A stretch of 64,000 nt of DNA from assembly GCF_027563465.1 (NCBI RefSeq), contig NZ_JAPFQA010000007.1, positions 62,001 through 126,000 of the forward strand, written 5' to 3'. Position numbers and translations under genes: made by a program. This document shows positions 39,901-49,156 of the stretch, one piece after another (position 1 is the stretch's first letter; the number at the start of each line of letters is the position of its first letter). This DNA comes from Mesorhizobium qingshengii (GTDB lineage Bacteria; Pseudomonadota; Alphaproteobacteria; Rhizobiales; Rhizobiaceae). The notes under the pieces are model-generated. The model did no database searches. It was not told the DNA's origin and saw only the letters and a program-made list of their open reading frames with translations.

Positions 39901-40394
39901 ACATTCTTGAAGGTTCCGCCGACGTCGCCTTCATCGGCGGCTTTTCGGCAGCGCTTGCGGCCCTCGGCAGGAATGCCGACGTCATCGTGCTCGACACCAC
40001 GGATCCGCAGAAGCCGAAGCCGCGCTCGATTAGCGAGGCGGTGGCCCGCACCGTGCGTGCCCGCGCCGTCAATCCCCGCTTCATATCAGGCCAGATGCGC
40101 CACGGCCCACGCGGCGCTTCCGAATTCGCCGAGACGGTCGACCGGCTGGTCGGCTTCGCCGAAACCACCCACGCCATTGCGGGCACGCTGATCGAGGCCG
40201 TTCATGATGCCTATGTCGGTGATCCCGAGGTCCGCGCCTTCATCCTGCGCGAAAACCCTGCCGCCGCGAAGGTCATTGCCGAGCGCTTCCTGTCGGCGCG
40301 CCGGCGCGGTCTGTGGCATCCCTTGCGCAATTCCATCGACGACGATCTGGCCGCGCTGATTGCCGAGGCCGAGGCGCTTGGGGTGGCAGCATGA
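36924..40394 (+). CDS. cobN: Cobaltochelatase subunit CobN, carrying an in-frame inserted element
   Basis: This 1156-residue protein is the large subunit of the aerobic cobalt chelatase, which inserts Co2+ into hydrogenobyrinic acid a,c-diamide with CobS and CobT (the chelatase subunits are not in this window). Family phrases include [60 protein letters not shown] and [20 protein letters not shown]. Residues ~469-513 are unlike the family: Pro/Gly/Lys-rich text ([19 protein letters not shown]) read from a 133-bp palindromic element. A smaller element gives [10 protein letters not shown] near residue 192. The frame is intact across both. The stop overlaps cobG by 4 bp. Confidence 0.95.
   Translation: [1156 protein letters not shown]
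37494..37520. repeat. Small CCCCTCCCC palindrome inside cobN
   Basis: ACCCCTCCCCTTCGAGGGAG followed by AGGG forms a short hairpin with pyrimidine and purine arms around TTCGA. It resembles the outer parts of the larger element at 38330 and is translated in frame as [10 protein letters not shown]. Confidence 0.5.
38330..38462. mobile_element. 133-bp palindromic (MITE-like) element inserted in frame in cobN
   Basis: The ends are near-perfect 25-base inverted repeats: TTCACCCTCCCCCTTGTGGG at the left continues GAGGGT, and the right end on the other strand reads TTACCCTCCCCCTTGTGGTG then AGGGT. The interior is unrelated to cobN in style and includes a GCACCGCCCCCATCCGGCCC-type G/C hairpin. The element has no stop in the cobN frame and does not shift it, adding about 45 residues between two conserved CobN blocks. 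No target-site duplication is clear, and it encodes no transposase. Confidence 0.7.
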
Positions 40395-41746
40395 ACGCCT
40401 TTTCGCGCCGTGGCGCCTGCCCCGCTTTGGCAGCTCCCATGCAGACCGGCGACGGCCTGCTGGTGCGGCTTAACCCTGTCGCTGGAGGATTGTCACCGAA
40501 GTCTTTGATCGGGTTAGCCGAATCCGCCCTGCGGCACGGCAACGGCATCATGGAAGTCACCGCGCGCGGCAGTTTGCAGATACGCGGCCTGACACCGGAT
40601 GGCGCGCGACTTCTGGCGATTGAGGTTGATGCGCTGGGCATTGCAGTGCGCACCGGCGTGCCGGTCGAGATCGGACCGCTGGCTGGCATCGATCCCTATG
40701 AAATTGCCGACCCGCGCCCGCTGGCTGAACGAATTCGGGTAGCGGTTGAAGAAGCTGGGCTCACGCCACGGCTCGGCCCAAAGGTTGCGCTCGTTGTGGA
40801 CGGCGGTGGGCAGCTGATGATGGATACGTTGACGGCCGATGTGCGGCTAAAGGCGGTACGAGCCGACAACGACATCATTTGGAGCGTATCGGTTGCCGGC
40901 GACGGCCGAAACGCGAAGGTTTTGGCAAAGGTCGATGCGGATGCCGCGAGAGACATAGCCGTCGCTGCACTGAGGATGGTCGCTGAAAAAGGCCGCGAAG
41001 CGCACACGCGGGATTTGTCGGGTCGACAGTTGGCCTCGCTCGCAGGTTGGCATTCCTTCGCGCCCCCCTCCGGCAGGACAGAGCGGGACGCCATAGAGCA
41101 CAATCGCCCGTCAATCGGCCTCTTCGATCTGAACAACGGCACCGCCATCGGCATCGCCCTACCCTATGGCAGCATGCCCGCGGACAAGATCATCGGCCTC
41201 GCGCAACGCGCCCTCGCACTCGGCACAACCGAAATCCGCCTCGCCCCGTGTCGCGCCCTGCTTTTCCTCGGTCAGCCGGCAGCCGCCAACCTGCCCCTCA
41301 GGGACACAGCCGCCAGCCTCGGCTTCGTCACCGACGCCTCCGATCCGCGCACGCGCATTGCCGCTTGTCCCGGCGCGCCGGCCTGCGCATCCGGCCGGAT
41401 CGCCACGCGCGACATTGCCGAGACGATCGCCGCTGAAAATGCCGACATCCTCGACTTCATCCTGCACATTTCCGGCTGCGCCAAGGGCTGCGCCCACCCC
41501 GGCCCGGCGGCGCTGACCGTCGTCGGCGACGAAAACGGAGCCGGACTTGTCGTGAACGCGACGGCAAAGGCCCTTCCTGCCGGGTACAGGCCGGGCTATG
41601 ACGCCGCGCGCGGCATCAGCCGCGTCGCGGCGATGATCCGCAGCGCACGACTTCCAGGCGAAACAGCCGCCGCTTGCCTGACAAGGCTTGGCGCGGCGGG
41701 CATCGCCGAGGCTTACCGACAGGCCCAAACTAAAAAACGGAAATGA
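40391..41746 (+). CDS. cobG: Precorrin-3B synthase
   Basis: This 451-residue relative of nitrite/sulfite reductases uses oxygen to turn precorrin-3A into precorrin-3B, the step that defines the aerobic B12 route. The ferredoxin-like half-domain starts at RRGACPALAAPMQTGDGLLV; the 4Fe-4S ligands are in AACPGAPACASGRIAT and HISGCAKGCAHPGPAALTVV. Non-heme iron ligands are not obvious by eye. The ATG overlaps the cobN stop. Its presence shows that this organism makes the ring only with oxygen. Confidence 0.94.
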   Translation: MNAFSRRGACPALAAPMQTGDGLLVRLNPVAGGLSPKSLIGLAESALRHGNGIMEVTARGSLQIRGLTPDGARLLAIEVDALGIAVRTGVPVEIGPLAGIDPYEIADPRPLAERIRVAVEEAGLTPRLGPKVALVVDGGGQLMMDTLTADVRLKAVRADNDIIWSVSVAGDGRNAKVLAKVDADAARDIAVAALRMVAEKGREAHTRDLSGRQLASLAGWHSFAPPSGRTERDAIEHNRPSIGLFDLNNGTAIGIALPYGSMPADKIIGLAQRALALGTTEIRLAPCRALLFLGQPAAANLPLRDTAASLGFVTDASDPRTRIAACPGAPACASGRIATRDIAETIAAENADILDFILHISGCAKGCAHPGPAALTVVGDENGAGLVVNATAKALPAGYRPGYDAARGISRVAAMIRSARLPGETAAACLTRLGAAGIAEAYRQAQTKKRK

Positions 41747-42381
41747 GCATGGCCGCCTACGACTACATCCACGACGGCACGGCGATCTACGAGTGCTCCT
41801 TCGCCATCATTCGCGCCGAGGCGGACCTGTCACGCTTCTCCGAAGCCGAGGCCGATGTCGCCATCCGCATGATCCATGCCTGCGGCCAGGTCGAAGCCGC
41901 CAGGCATTTTGTTTTTTCCACCGATTTCGTGGCCGCGGCGCGCAAGGCAATTTCGACCGGCGCACCGATCTTCTGCGATGCGGAAATGGTCTCCCACGGC
42001 GTCACCCGCGCCCGGCTGCCTGCCGGCAACGAGGTGATCTGCACCTTGCGCGACCCGCGCACACACGAAATCGCCAGGGAGATCGGCAACACCCGTTCGG
42101 CCGCCGCGATCGACCTGTGGGGCGAGCGCATGGCCGGTTCGGTGGTCGCCATCGGCAATGCACCGACCGCGCTCTTCTATCTGCTGGAAAAACTGCGCGA
42201 CGGCGCGCCGAAGCCGGCGGCCATCATCGGCATGCCGGTCGGCTTTGTCGGGGCCGCGGAATCCAAGGATGCGCTGGCCGACAATTCCTACGGCGTGCCC
42301 TATGCCATTGTGCGCGGCAGGCTTGGCGGCAGCGCCATGACCGCCGCCGCGCTCAATTCATTGGCGAGGGCTGGCCTGTGA
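41743..42381 (+). CDS. cobH: Precorrin-8X methylmutase
   Basis: This 212-residue enzyme moves the methyl group from C-11 to C-12 to give hydrogenobyrinic acid. It has the family opening YDYIHDGTAIYECSFAIIRA EADL-type, the catalytic His in CDAEMVSHGVTRARLPAGNE, and the C-terminal KPAAIIGMPVGFVGAAESKD segment. The start at 41743 (an ATG two codons downstream is also possible) overlaps the cobG stop. The length is normal. Confidence 0.95.
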   Translation: MSMAAYDYIHDGTAIYECSFAIIRAEADLSRFSEAEADVAIRMIHACGQVEAARHFVFSTDFVAAARKAISTGAPIFCDAEMVSHGVTRARLPAGNEVICTLRDPRTHEIAREIGNTRSAAAIDLWGERMAGSVVAIGNAPTALFYLLEKLRDGAPKPAAIIGMPVGFVGAAESKDALADNSYGVPYAIVRGRLGGSAMTAAALNSLARAGL

Positions 42382-43136
42382 ACGCGCTTTCCAAAGGCCG
42401 TCTCGTCGGCGTCGGCACTGGTCCCGGCGACCCCGAACTGTTGACGCTGAAGGCCGCGCGGGCCTTGGCCGAGGCCGATGTCGTGGCCTATTTCGCCAAG
42501 CGCGGCAACAACAGCAACGCGCGCGCCATCGTCGAAGCGCGGTTCCGCCCCGGCATGACGGAACTGCCGCTGCTCTATCCCGTCACCACCGAAATCGACA
42601 AGGATCACGACGACTACCGGTCGCAGATCACGGGTTTCTATGAGGCGTCGGCCGAAAAGGTCGCCGAGCACCTCGAAGCAGGCCGAATGGTCGCCGTTCT
42701 TTCCGAGGGCGATCCGCTTTTCTACGGGTCCTACATGCATCTGCATGTGCGCCTGGCTCATCGTTTTCCGACCGAGGTCATTCCCGGCATCACCGCAATG
42801 TCTGGCTGCTGGTCGGCGACCGGCCTGCCGATCGTCCAGGGCGACGACGTGCTGACCGTGCTGCCCGGCACGATGAGCGAGTTCGAGCTGACGCGCCGGC
42901 TTGCCGACACCGATGCCGCCGTCATCATGAAGGTCGGCCGCAACCTGCCCAAGATCAGGCGTGCGCTGGAGGCGACCGGCAAGCTGACGCGTGCCGTCTA
43001 TGTCGAGCGCGGCACGATGCCGGGCAGCATCTCGATGAAGCTTGCCGACAAAAAGGACGACAAGGCCCCCTATTTCGCGATCGTGCTGGTCGCCGGCTGG
43101 TCCGGCAGGCCCGGCGCCGTGGGAGCCGAGGCATGA
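42378..43136 (+). CDS. cobI: Precorrin-2 C20-methyltransferase
   Basis: This 252-residue SAM-dependent enzyme begins from a GTG that overlaps the cobH stop. Tetrapyrrole-methylase signatures are LVGVGTGPGDPELLTLKAAR (the P-loop-like SAM site), VAVLSEGDPLFYGSYMHLHV and VIPGITAMSGCWSATGLPIV. The pairing with cobJ downstream, overlapping by 4 bp, follows the route. It makes precorrin-3A from precorrin-2. Confidence 0.95.
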   Translation: MNALSKGRLVGVGTGPGDPELLTLKAARALAEADVVAYFAKRGNNSNARAIVEARFRPGMTELPLLYPVTTEIDKDHDDYRSQITGFYEASAEKVAEHLEAGRMVAVLSEGDPLFYGSYMHLHVRLAHRFPTEVIPGITAMSGCWSATGLPIVQGDDVLTVLPGTMSEFELTRRLADTDAAVIMKVGRNLPKIRRALEATGKLTRAVYVERGTMPGSISMKLADKKDDKAPYFAIVLVAGWSGRPGAVGAEA

Positions 43137-43897
43137 GTGGCCGTCTCACCGTCATCGGGCTTGGGCCCGGCAATTCCGATCAGGTCACCCCTGAAGCCAG
43201 CCGCGCCGTGGCGCAGGCAGAGTTCTTCTATGGCTACAAGCCCTATCTCGACCGGCTGGAGCTACGCCCGGACCAGACCCGCGTCGCCTCCGACAACCGC
43301 GAGGAACTCGCCCGCTCCAAGGATGCCTTGACCAAGGCGGCCGAGGGCCATGACGTCGCCGTGGTTTCTGGTGGCGATCCCGGCGTGTTCGCCATGGCTG
43401 CCGCCATCTGCGAGGCGATCGAGGCCGGCCCGGCCGAATGGCGCGCGGTCGATGTCGCCGTGGTGCCCGGAATCACCGCCATGCTGGCCGTCGCCGCGCG
43501 CATCGGCGCGCCGCTCGGCCATGATTTCTGCGCCATCTCGCTCTCCGACAATTTGAAGCCCTGGGAACTGATCGAACTGCGCCTGCTGGCCGCGGCCGGC
43601 GCCGGCTTCGTCATCGCGCTCTACAACCCAATCAGCAAGGCGCGCCCCTGGCAGCTTGGCCGCGCCTTCGAATGCCTGACCGCGATCCTGCCGGGCACCA
43701 CGCCGGTGATTTTCGGCCGCGCTGCCGGCCGCCCGGACGAGCGCATCGAGGTCTATCTGCTGGCCGACGCCGATGCGCGGAAGGCCGACATGGCGACCTG
43801 CATCATCATCGGTTCGCCGGAAACCCGGATCATCAAGCGCGGCGACAAGCCGGCGCTGGTCTACACACCGCGTTCGGCAGCGGGCTCGACAAAATGA
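43133..43897 (+). CDS. cobJ: Precorrin-3B C17-methyltransferase
   Basis: This 254-residue methylase contracts the ring while methylating C-17. It shows LTVIGLGPGNSDQVTPEASR at the N-terminus, VAVVSGGDPGVFAMAAAICE in the middle, VPGITAMLAVAARIGAPLGH and ALYNPISKARPWQLGRAFEC, all typical of CobJ/CbiH. The last 37 bp overlap the end of cobK, which runs the other way; this is the only convergent overlap in the cluster. Confidence 0.95.
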   Translation: MSGRLTVIGLGPGNSDQVTPEASRAVAQAEFFYGYKPYLDRLELRPDQTRVASDNREELARSKDALTKAAEGHDVAVVSGGDPGVFAMAAAICEAIEAGPAEWRAVDVAVVPGITAMLAVAARIGAPLGHDFCAISLSDNLKPWELIELRLLAAAGAGFVIALYNPISKARPWQLGRAFECLTAILPGTTPVIFGRAAGRPDERIEVYLLADADARKADMATCIIIGSPETRIIKRGDKPALVYTPRSAAGSTK

Positions 43898-44643
43898 TCG
43901 GCCCCAAGTTGATCAATAAGCGCGCCCAGCGCTTCGACGGTTTCAGCCGAAGGCACGTCCGGCAGCATTGGCCTGCGGACCATGATCACATCGATGCCAA
44001 GCGCCCGCGCAGCGGCGATCTTGCCGTAGGTCGCCTCACCACCGCTGTTCTTGGACACGACGACATCGATGTGGTGCTTTTCGAGCAGCGCGCGTTCATC
44101 GGCTTTCCCAAACGGTCCCCGAGCCAGGAGATAATCAGCATCGGGAACCGTGAGCTTCGGTTCGACCGGGTCGACGCTGCGGACGAGGTAATGGTGCTGG
44201 GGCGCGGCTTCGAAGGCCACGACCTCCTGTCGGCCAAGCGCCAGGAAGACACGGCGCGGTGCCGGCCCAAGCGCTCGCACGGCATCGCCAACCGTATCGA
44301 CCGGCGTCCAGCGGTCGCCTTCGACAGGCGCCCAGCCGGGGCGCCGCAGGGCAAGGATGGGCACGCCGGTAGCGCGCGCGGCTTGCGCGGCATTGGCGGA
44401 GATTTGCGCCGCATAGGGGTGCGTGGCGTCGATCAGCAGATCGGTGCCCGTTTCCCGGAGATGGACGGCCAGACCATCGGCGCCGCCAAATCCTCCGCTT
44501 CGCACAGGCACGCCTTGCGCAACCGGGCTTTCGGTACGGCCGGCCAGCGACAGCGTGACGGAGAGATCTGCACACGCTGCCAGTTTTCCAGCCAGCTGCC
44601 GGGCTTCCGTGGTTCCGCCGAGGATCAGAATGCGGTGGGTCAT
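43861..44643 (-). CDS. cobK: Precorrin-6A reductase, on the opposite strand within the cob operon
   Basis: This 260-residue NADPH-dependent enzyme reduces precorrin-6A. It has the THRILILGGTTEARQLAGKL start, a LLIDATHPYAAQISANAAQA motif and LARGPFGKADERALLEKHHI, as in CobK/CbiJ. The gene runs against all other cob genes: its tail overlaps cobJ by 37 bp and its start codon (two tandem ATGs, 44646 or 44643) overlaps the cobL start at 44645. There is thus no room for a promoter of its own outside cobL, and the riboswitch cannot act on it in the usual way. Confidence 0.94.
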   Translation of the reverse strand: MTHRILILGGTTEARQLAGKLAACADLSVTLSLAGRTESPVAQGVPVRSGGFGGADGLAVHLRETGTDLLIDATHPYAAQISANAAQAARATGVPILALRRPGWAPVEGDRWTPVDTVGDAVRALGPAPRRVFLALGRQEVVAFEAAPQHHYLVRSVDPVEPKLTVPDADYLLARGPFGKADERALLEKHHIDVVVSKNSGGEATYGKIAAARALGIDVIMVRRPMLPDVPSAETVEALGALIDQLGADHFVEPAAERGV

Positions 44644-44644
44644 C

Positions 44645-45886
44645 ATGCCTGCTGAGGGTCCGCGCGGTGCCAAATTCAACTCACGATGGCTGACGGTCGT
44701 CGGCATCGGCGAGGACGGTTTAGCGGGTCTCGGCGACGAGGCCAAGCAACTGATTGCCAAGGCGGAAGTCATCTTCGGCGGCAAGCGGCACCTGGCCCTC
44801 GTCGCTTCCTTCGCCAAGGGCGAGCCGCGCCCCTGGCCGGTTCCCTTCGATGCCGGGATGGCTGACGTGCTGGCGCTTGCCGGCAGGCGCGTCTGCGTAC
44901 TCGCCTCCGGCGATCCGTTCTTCCATGGCGTCGGCGCTACCCTCGCCCGCAAGGTCAAGCCGCGGCAGATGCGTGTCATTCCCGCACCGTCGGCCGTTTC
45001 GCTGGCCGCCGCGCGACTGGGCTGGGCGCTGCAGGACATCGAGACCGTCTCGCTGCATGGCCGGCCGCTCGACCTGATCCGGCCGCTGCTGCAGCCGAAC
45101 GCACGCATCCTGGCGCTGACGTCGGATGCGGAAGCACCGGCGGCAATCGCCCACCTGCTCGCCGAACTCGACTTCGGCGCGTCGCGACTGACGGTTCTGG
45201 AGGCTTTGGGCGGGCCGAACGAGAATCAGCGCTCGGCCAGCGCCGACGCCTTCGATCTCGGAAACATCAATCCGCTCAACGTTCTGGCCATCGAAATTGA
45301 ATCCGGTCCGGATGCTCGCATTCTGCCGCTGGCGTCCGGCCTTGCCGACCACTTGTTTGACCATGACGGCCAAATCACCAAACGCGAAGTCCGCGCCGTC
45401 ACCCTGTCGGCGCTGGCGCCGAGGCGCGGCGAACTGTTGTGGGACATCGGTGCCGGCTCCGGCTCCATCGGCATCGAATGGATGCTTGCCCATCCCTCGA
45501 TGCGCGCCATCGCCATCGAAGCCGACCCCACGCGCGCCGCCCGCATTGGCCGCAACGCCGCCGCTTGTGGCGTTCCCGGTCTCGTCGTGGTGGAAGGCAG
45601 CGCGCCCAAGGCGCTTGCCAGGCTGGACACGCCGGACGCGATCTTCATCGGCGGCGGCGGCAGCGATGCCGGCGTGTTGAACGCCGCCATCAAGGCTTTG
45701 CGTACTGGCGGTCGCCTCGTCGCCAACGCGGTGACGCTGGAGATGGAAACCTTGCTTCTTGCCCGCCATGTCTCGCTGGGCGGCGATCTCATCCGCATAA
45801 ACATATCCCGCGCTTCACCGGTCGGCACGATGCAGGCATGGCGGCCGGCGATGCCGGTCACGCAATGGAGCTGGGTGAAGCCATGA
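44645..45886 (+). CDS. cobL: Precorrin-6Y C5,15-methyltransferase (decarboxylating)
   Basis: This 413-residue bifunctional protein joins an N-terminal CbiE-type tetrapyrrole methylase ([40 protein letters not shown]) to a C-terminal CbiT-type Rossmann methyltransferase ([20 protein letters not shown], then [20 protein letters not shown]). It methylates C-5 and C-15 and decarboxylates the ring C acetate. The ATG at 44645 begins the family match and lies inside the divergent cobK start; the longer frame upstream is antisense to cobK. Confidence 0.93.
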   Translation: MPAEGPRGAKFNSRWLTVVGIGEDGLAGLGDEAKQLIAKAEVIFGGKRHLALVASFAKGEPRPWPVPFDAGMADVLALAGRRVCVLASGDPFFHGVGATLARKVKPRQMRVIPAPSAVSLAAARLGWALQDIETVSLHGRPLDLIRPLLQPNARILALTSDAEAPAAIAHLLAELDFGASRLTVLEALGGPNENQRSASADAFDLGNINPLNVLAIEIESGPDARILPLASGLADHLFDHDGQITKREVRAVTLSALAPRRGELLWDIGAGSGSIGIEWMLAHPSMRAIAIEADPTRAARIGRNAAACGVPGLVVVEGSAPKALARLDTPDAIFIGGGGSDAGVLNAAIKALRTGGRLVANAVTLEMETLLLARHVSLGGDLIRINISRASPVGTMQAWRPAMPVTQWSWVKP

Positions 45887-46269
45887 TGGTCGCGGGCATC
45901 GGCAGCCGAAAGGGCGTGAGCGTCGAGGACGTGCTTGCGGCGATAGAAACCGCTGTCGAAGCGCATGGCCTGACGATGACGGCGCTGTCTGCCTTGGCGA
46001 CCGTTCCTCTGAAACAGGACGAAAAGGCCATCCTTGCCGCCGGACATCAGCTCGATCTGCCGGTCATCGTCGCCGATGCGGCCGCGATCGCGGCTTCCGC
46101 ATCAGCCACAATCAGCCGCTCCAGCCTGTCGCAGGATTTGTCCGGAACACCATCGGTTTCCGAGGCATCCGCCCTTGCCGTTGCCGGCAAAGGCGCCAGG
46201 CTGCTCGGCCCCCGCACGGTGCTCGGTCCGGTCACCTGCGCCATCGCCATCAGCGGAGATGCGCCATGA
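45883..46269 (+). CDS. cobE: Cobalamin biosynthesis protein CobE (CbiG C-terminal type)
   Basis: This 128-residue protein matches the C-terminal domain of Cbi[21 protein letters not shown] at the start, then [20 protein letters not shown] and [20 protein letters not shown]. CobE is known as an aerobic-route protein of uncertain role; binding of a late precorrin intermediate has been proposed. The ATG overlaps the cobL stop by 4 bp, and the frame is open far upstream without meaning. It sits between cobL and cobM. Confidence 0.88.
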   Translation: MMVAGIGSRKGVSVEDVLAAIETAVEAHGLTMTALSALATVPLKQDEKAILAAGHQLDLPVIVADAAAIAASASATISRSSLSQDLSGTPSVSEASALAVAGKGARLLGPRTVLGPVTCAIAISGDAP

Positions 46270-47030
46270 CCGTTCATTTCATCGGCGCCGGTCCGGGCGC
46301 GGCCGACCTCATCACGTTGCGCGGCGCGAAGCTGCTGGCAAGCTGCCCGGTCTGCCTCCATGCCGGTTCGATCGTCGCGCCCGAGCTTTTGCAGCACTGC
46401 GCGCCGGGAACCAAACTGATCGACACCGCGCCGATGTCGCTGGACGAGATCGAGGCCGCGTATCTCGACGCTCACCGAGCCGGCCATGATGTGGCGCGCC
46501 TGCATTCCGGCGACCTGTCGGTGTGGAGCGCCGTTGCCGAGCAGATCCGCCGGCTGGAAAAGCATGGCATTCCCTACACGCTGACGCCGGGCGTGCCCTC
46601 CTTCGCCGCGGCAGCAGCGGCGCTTCGGCGCGAACTGACCATCCCCGAAGTGGCGCAGAGCCTGGTGCTGACCCGCATTTCCGGCCGCGCGTCAAAGATG
46701 CCGCCTGGCGAGACGCTGGCCGGTTTCGGCCGCACCGGCGCCACGCTTGCCATTCATCTGGCCATCCACGCCATTGATCGCGTCGTCGCCGAGCTGACGC
46801 CGTTCTATGGCGACGATTGCCCGGTGGCGATCGTCTTTCGCGCCTCCTGGCCGGACGAGCGCGTGCTGACCGGAACACTTGCGACCATCGAGGCGCAGCT
46901 CGCCGCCGATCCGATGGAGCGCACAGCGATCATCTTCGTCGGCCGCTCGCTGGCGGCGGAGGGTTTTGGCGAGAGTTCATTGTACGACGCCCACTACCAG
47001 CGGCGTTTTCGCGGACGGGACGGATTGTGA
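46266..47030 (+). CDS. cobM: Precorrin-4 C11-methyltransferase
   Basis: This 254-residue tetrapyrrole methylase shows [60 protein letters not shown] and ILTR-like [20 protein letters not shown], matching CobM/CbiF. It methylates C-11 to give precorrin-5. It overlaps cobE by 4 bp at the start and cobA by 4 bp at the end. Confidence 0.95.
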   Translation: MTVHFIGAGPGAADLITLRGAKLLASCPVCLHAGSIVAPELLQHCAPGTKLIDTAPMSLDEIEAAYLDAHRAGHDVARLHSGDLSVWSAVAEQIRRLEKHGIPYTLTPGVPSFAAAAAALRRELTIPEVAQSLVLTRISGRASKMPPGETLAGFGRTGATLAIHLAIHAIDRVVAELTPFYGDDCPVAIVFRASWPDERVLTGTLATIEAQLAADPMERTAIIFVGRSLAAEGFGESSLYDAHYQRRFRGRDGL

Positions 47031-47845
47031 GCGGCGGTATCAAAAAAAACGGCGAGAACGCCACGCTCGAACAGGCGCTCGCCCGGCTGAACTTCAAGCC
47101 GCGCCGGCTCGAGCCGGGCCATGTCTGGCTGGCCGGCGCCGGCCCCGGCGACCCAGGCTGCCTGACCCTGGAAGTGCTGGCAGCCTTGGCCGAGGCTGAT
47201 GCGCTGGTCTACGACGCGCTGGTCTCCCCCGATGTCGTCGCCGTCGCCGGGAATGCAGAGCTTTTCTTTGCCGGCAAGCGCGGCGGCAAACCGTCGATGA
47301 AACAGGACGACATCACCGCACTGCTGGTGCGGCTGGCGCGCGACGGCCGCCGCGTCGTCAGGCTGAAGGGTGGCGATCCCTATATTTTCGGCCGTGGCGG
47401 CGAAGAAGCCCTGGCGCTGGCGCGCGAAAATATCCCGTTCCGCGTCCTGCCCGGCCTGACCTCGGGCCTCAGCGCGCTCGCCGCCACCGGCATCCCGGCC
47501 ACCATGCGCGGCATCAACAAGGCGGTGATCCTGGCCACCGGCCATGCCGCCGGCACCGATGACGACATCGACTGGGGCGCAATCGCCCGCACCGGCCAGC
47601 CTGTCGTGGTCTATATGGGCATGGCCAATTTGCCCCTGATCGCCGCCGCCCTGCTCGATGGCGGCTTGGCGCCATCGACGCCGGCGGCGGTGATCGTCGC
47701 CGCGACGACGCCGCAGGAACGAACCGTCGTCGCCACGCTCGCAACCATTGCCGAGCAAGCAGCAGCAGCCGGGCTGGCCTCGCCGGCGCTGATTGTCGTC
47801 GGCGGCATCGTTGCCATGCGCGCGGCACTGGCGGGGCAGGCATGA
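47027..47845 (+). CDS. cobA: Uroporphyrinogen-III C-methyltransferase
   Basis: This 272-residue SUMT enzyme, started from a GTG in the cobM stop, makes precorrin-2, the branch point to B12 and siroheme. Key text is [60 protein letters not shown] and [20 protein letters not shown]. It lacks the CysG oxidase/chelatase domain, so it is a single-function methylase. Though biochemically first, it lies late in the operon. Confidence 0.95.
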   Translation: MSGGIKKNGENATLEQALARLNFKPRRLEPGHVWLAGAGPGDPGCLTLEVLAALAEADALVYDALVSPDVVAVAGNAELFFAGKRGGKPSMKQDDITALLVRLARDGRRVVRLKGGDPYIFGRGGEEALALARENIPFRVLPGLTSGLSALAATGIPATMRGINKAVILATGHAAGTDDDIDWGAIARTGQPVVVYMGMANLPLIAAALLDGGLAPSTPAAVIVAATTPQERTVVATLATIAEQAAAAGLASPALIVVGGIVAMRAALAGQA

Positions 47846-49155
47846 CGGCCCGTGCCATCATCATCGGCGCGCCGCGCTCCGGCTCGGGCAAGACCAGCGT
47901 CACCATCGGCATCTTGCGCGCGCTCACCCGGCGCGGCCTGAAAGTGCGCGGCGCCAAATCCGGCCCGGATTATATCGATCCCGGTTTCCACACCGCCGCC
48001 ACGGGGCTTTCCGGCGTCAATCTCGACAGCTGGGCGATGCCGCCGTCGCTGCTCAACGCGCTCGCCGCGCAGGCGGCCGACGATACGGATTTCGTCATCC
48101 TCGAAAGCGCCATGGGCCTGTTCGACGGCATTCCGGCCGCGCCGGGGCGCACCGGCTCCGCCGCCGATCTCGCCCGGCTCTACGGCCTGCCGGTGCTGCT
48201 GGTGCTTGATGTTTCCGGCCAGTCGACCACGGCGGCGGCCGTCGCCAAGGGCTTTGCCACCTACGATCCGGACGTCCGCATGGCCGGCGTGGTGCTCAAC
48301 CGGCTGGGCAGCGAGCGCCACCGCCGGCTCTCGGGCGACGCCATCGAGGCGCTCGGCCTGCCGGTCGTCGGCGCCATCCTGCGCGATCCTTCGCTGAACC
48401 TGCCCGAGCGCCACCTGGGCCTCGTCCAGGCCGGCGAATATGATGACCTGATGGCGCATCTCGACCGGCTGGCCGACATGGCCGAAAAATCACTCGACCT
48501 CGACGCCATCATGTCCCTGGCGAGCCCCCTCACCCCGGCGCCCGGCGGCTTCGACTATGCCCTGGCGCCGCCCGGCCAGCGGATTGCCCTGGCCGAGGAT
48601 GCCGCCTTCACCTTTCTCTATCCGCATGTCGCGGCCTATTGGCGCAAGGCCGGCGCCGAGATCGTCCCGTTCTCGCCGCTCGCCAACGAGGCACCGGACG
48701 AGGACTGCGATGTCTGCTGGCTGCCGGGCGGCTATCCAGAGCTTCATGCAGGCCGCCTTGCGGCAGCCGAGACTTTCAAAACCGGTATGGCAAGTTTCGC
48801 CGCGGCGAAGCCCATCCATGGCGAGTGCGGTGGCTTCATGGTACTCGGCGAAGCGCTGGAGGATGCGGCTTCCGAGACGCACAAGATGCTCGGCCTGCTC
48901 GGCCATTCCACCAGCTTTGCCAAACGAAAAATGAATCTTGGTTATCGCGAGGCACGGCTGCGTGCCGATTGCCCGCTCGGTGCGCAAGGTGCACTGATCC
49001 GCGGCCACGAATTCCACTATGCGCAGATGACCGGCACTGGGAACGACGACCCGCTGGCCGACCTGGCCGATGGCCAGGGCAATCCGATCGGTGCCTCCGG
49101 CTACCGGCGTGGCCATGTCAGCGGCACCTTCTTCCACGCCATTGCGAGGGGCTAG
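47842..49155 (+). CDS. cobB: Hydrogenobyrinic acid a,c-diamide synthase
   Basis: This 437-residue ATP-dependent amidotransferase adds amides at positions a and c. The N-terminal part is a P-loop domain (AIIIGAPRSGSGKTSVTIGI, GPDYIDPGFHTAATG), and the C-terminal half is a class I glutaminase with the nucleophile in IHGECGGFMVLGEAL and the final His in a GHVSGTFFHAIA stretch. Product and order agree with the CobN chelatase using its product. It overlaps cobA by 4 bp; the next ATG lies 4 bp after its stop, within a repeat. Confidence 0.95.
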   Translation: MTARAIIIGAPRSGSGKTSVTIGILRALTRRGLKVRGAKSGPDYIDPGFHTAATGLSGVNLDSWAMPPSLLNALAAQAADDTDFVILESAMGLFDGIPAAPGRTGSAADLARLYGLPVLLVLDVSGQSTTAAAVAKGFATYDPDVRMAGVVLNRLGSERHRRLSGDAIEALGLPVVGAILRDPSLNLPERHLGLVQAGEYDDLMAHLDRLADMAEKSLDLDAIMSLASPLTPAPGGFDYALAPPGQRIALAEDAAFTFLYPHVAAYWRKAGAEIVPFSPLANEAPDEDCDVCWLPGGYPELHAGRLAAAETFKTGMASFAAAKPIHGECGGFMVLGEALEDAASETHKMLGLLGHSTSFAKRKMNLGYREARLRADCPLGAQGALIRGHEFHYAQMTGTGNDDPLADLADGQGNPIGASGYRRGHVSGTFFHAIARG

Positions 49156-49156
49156 A

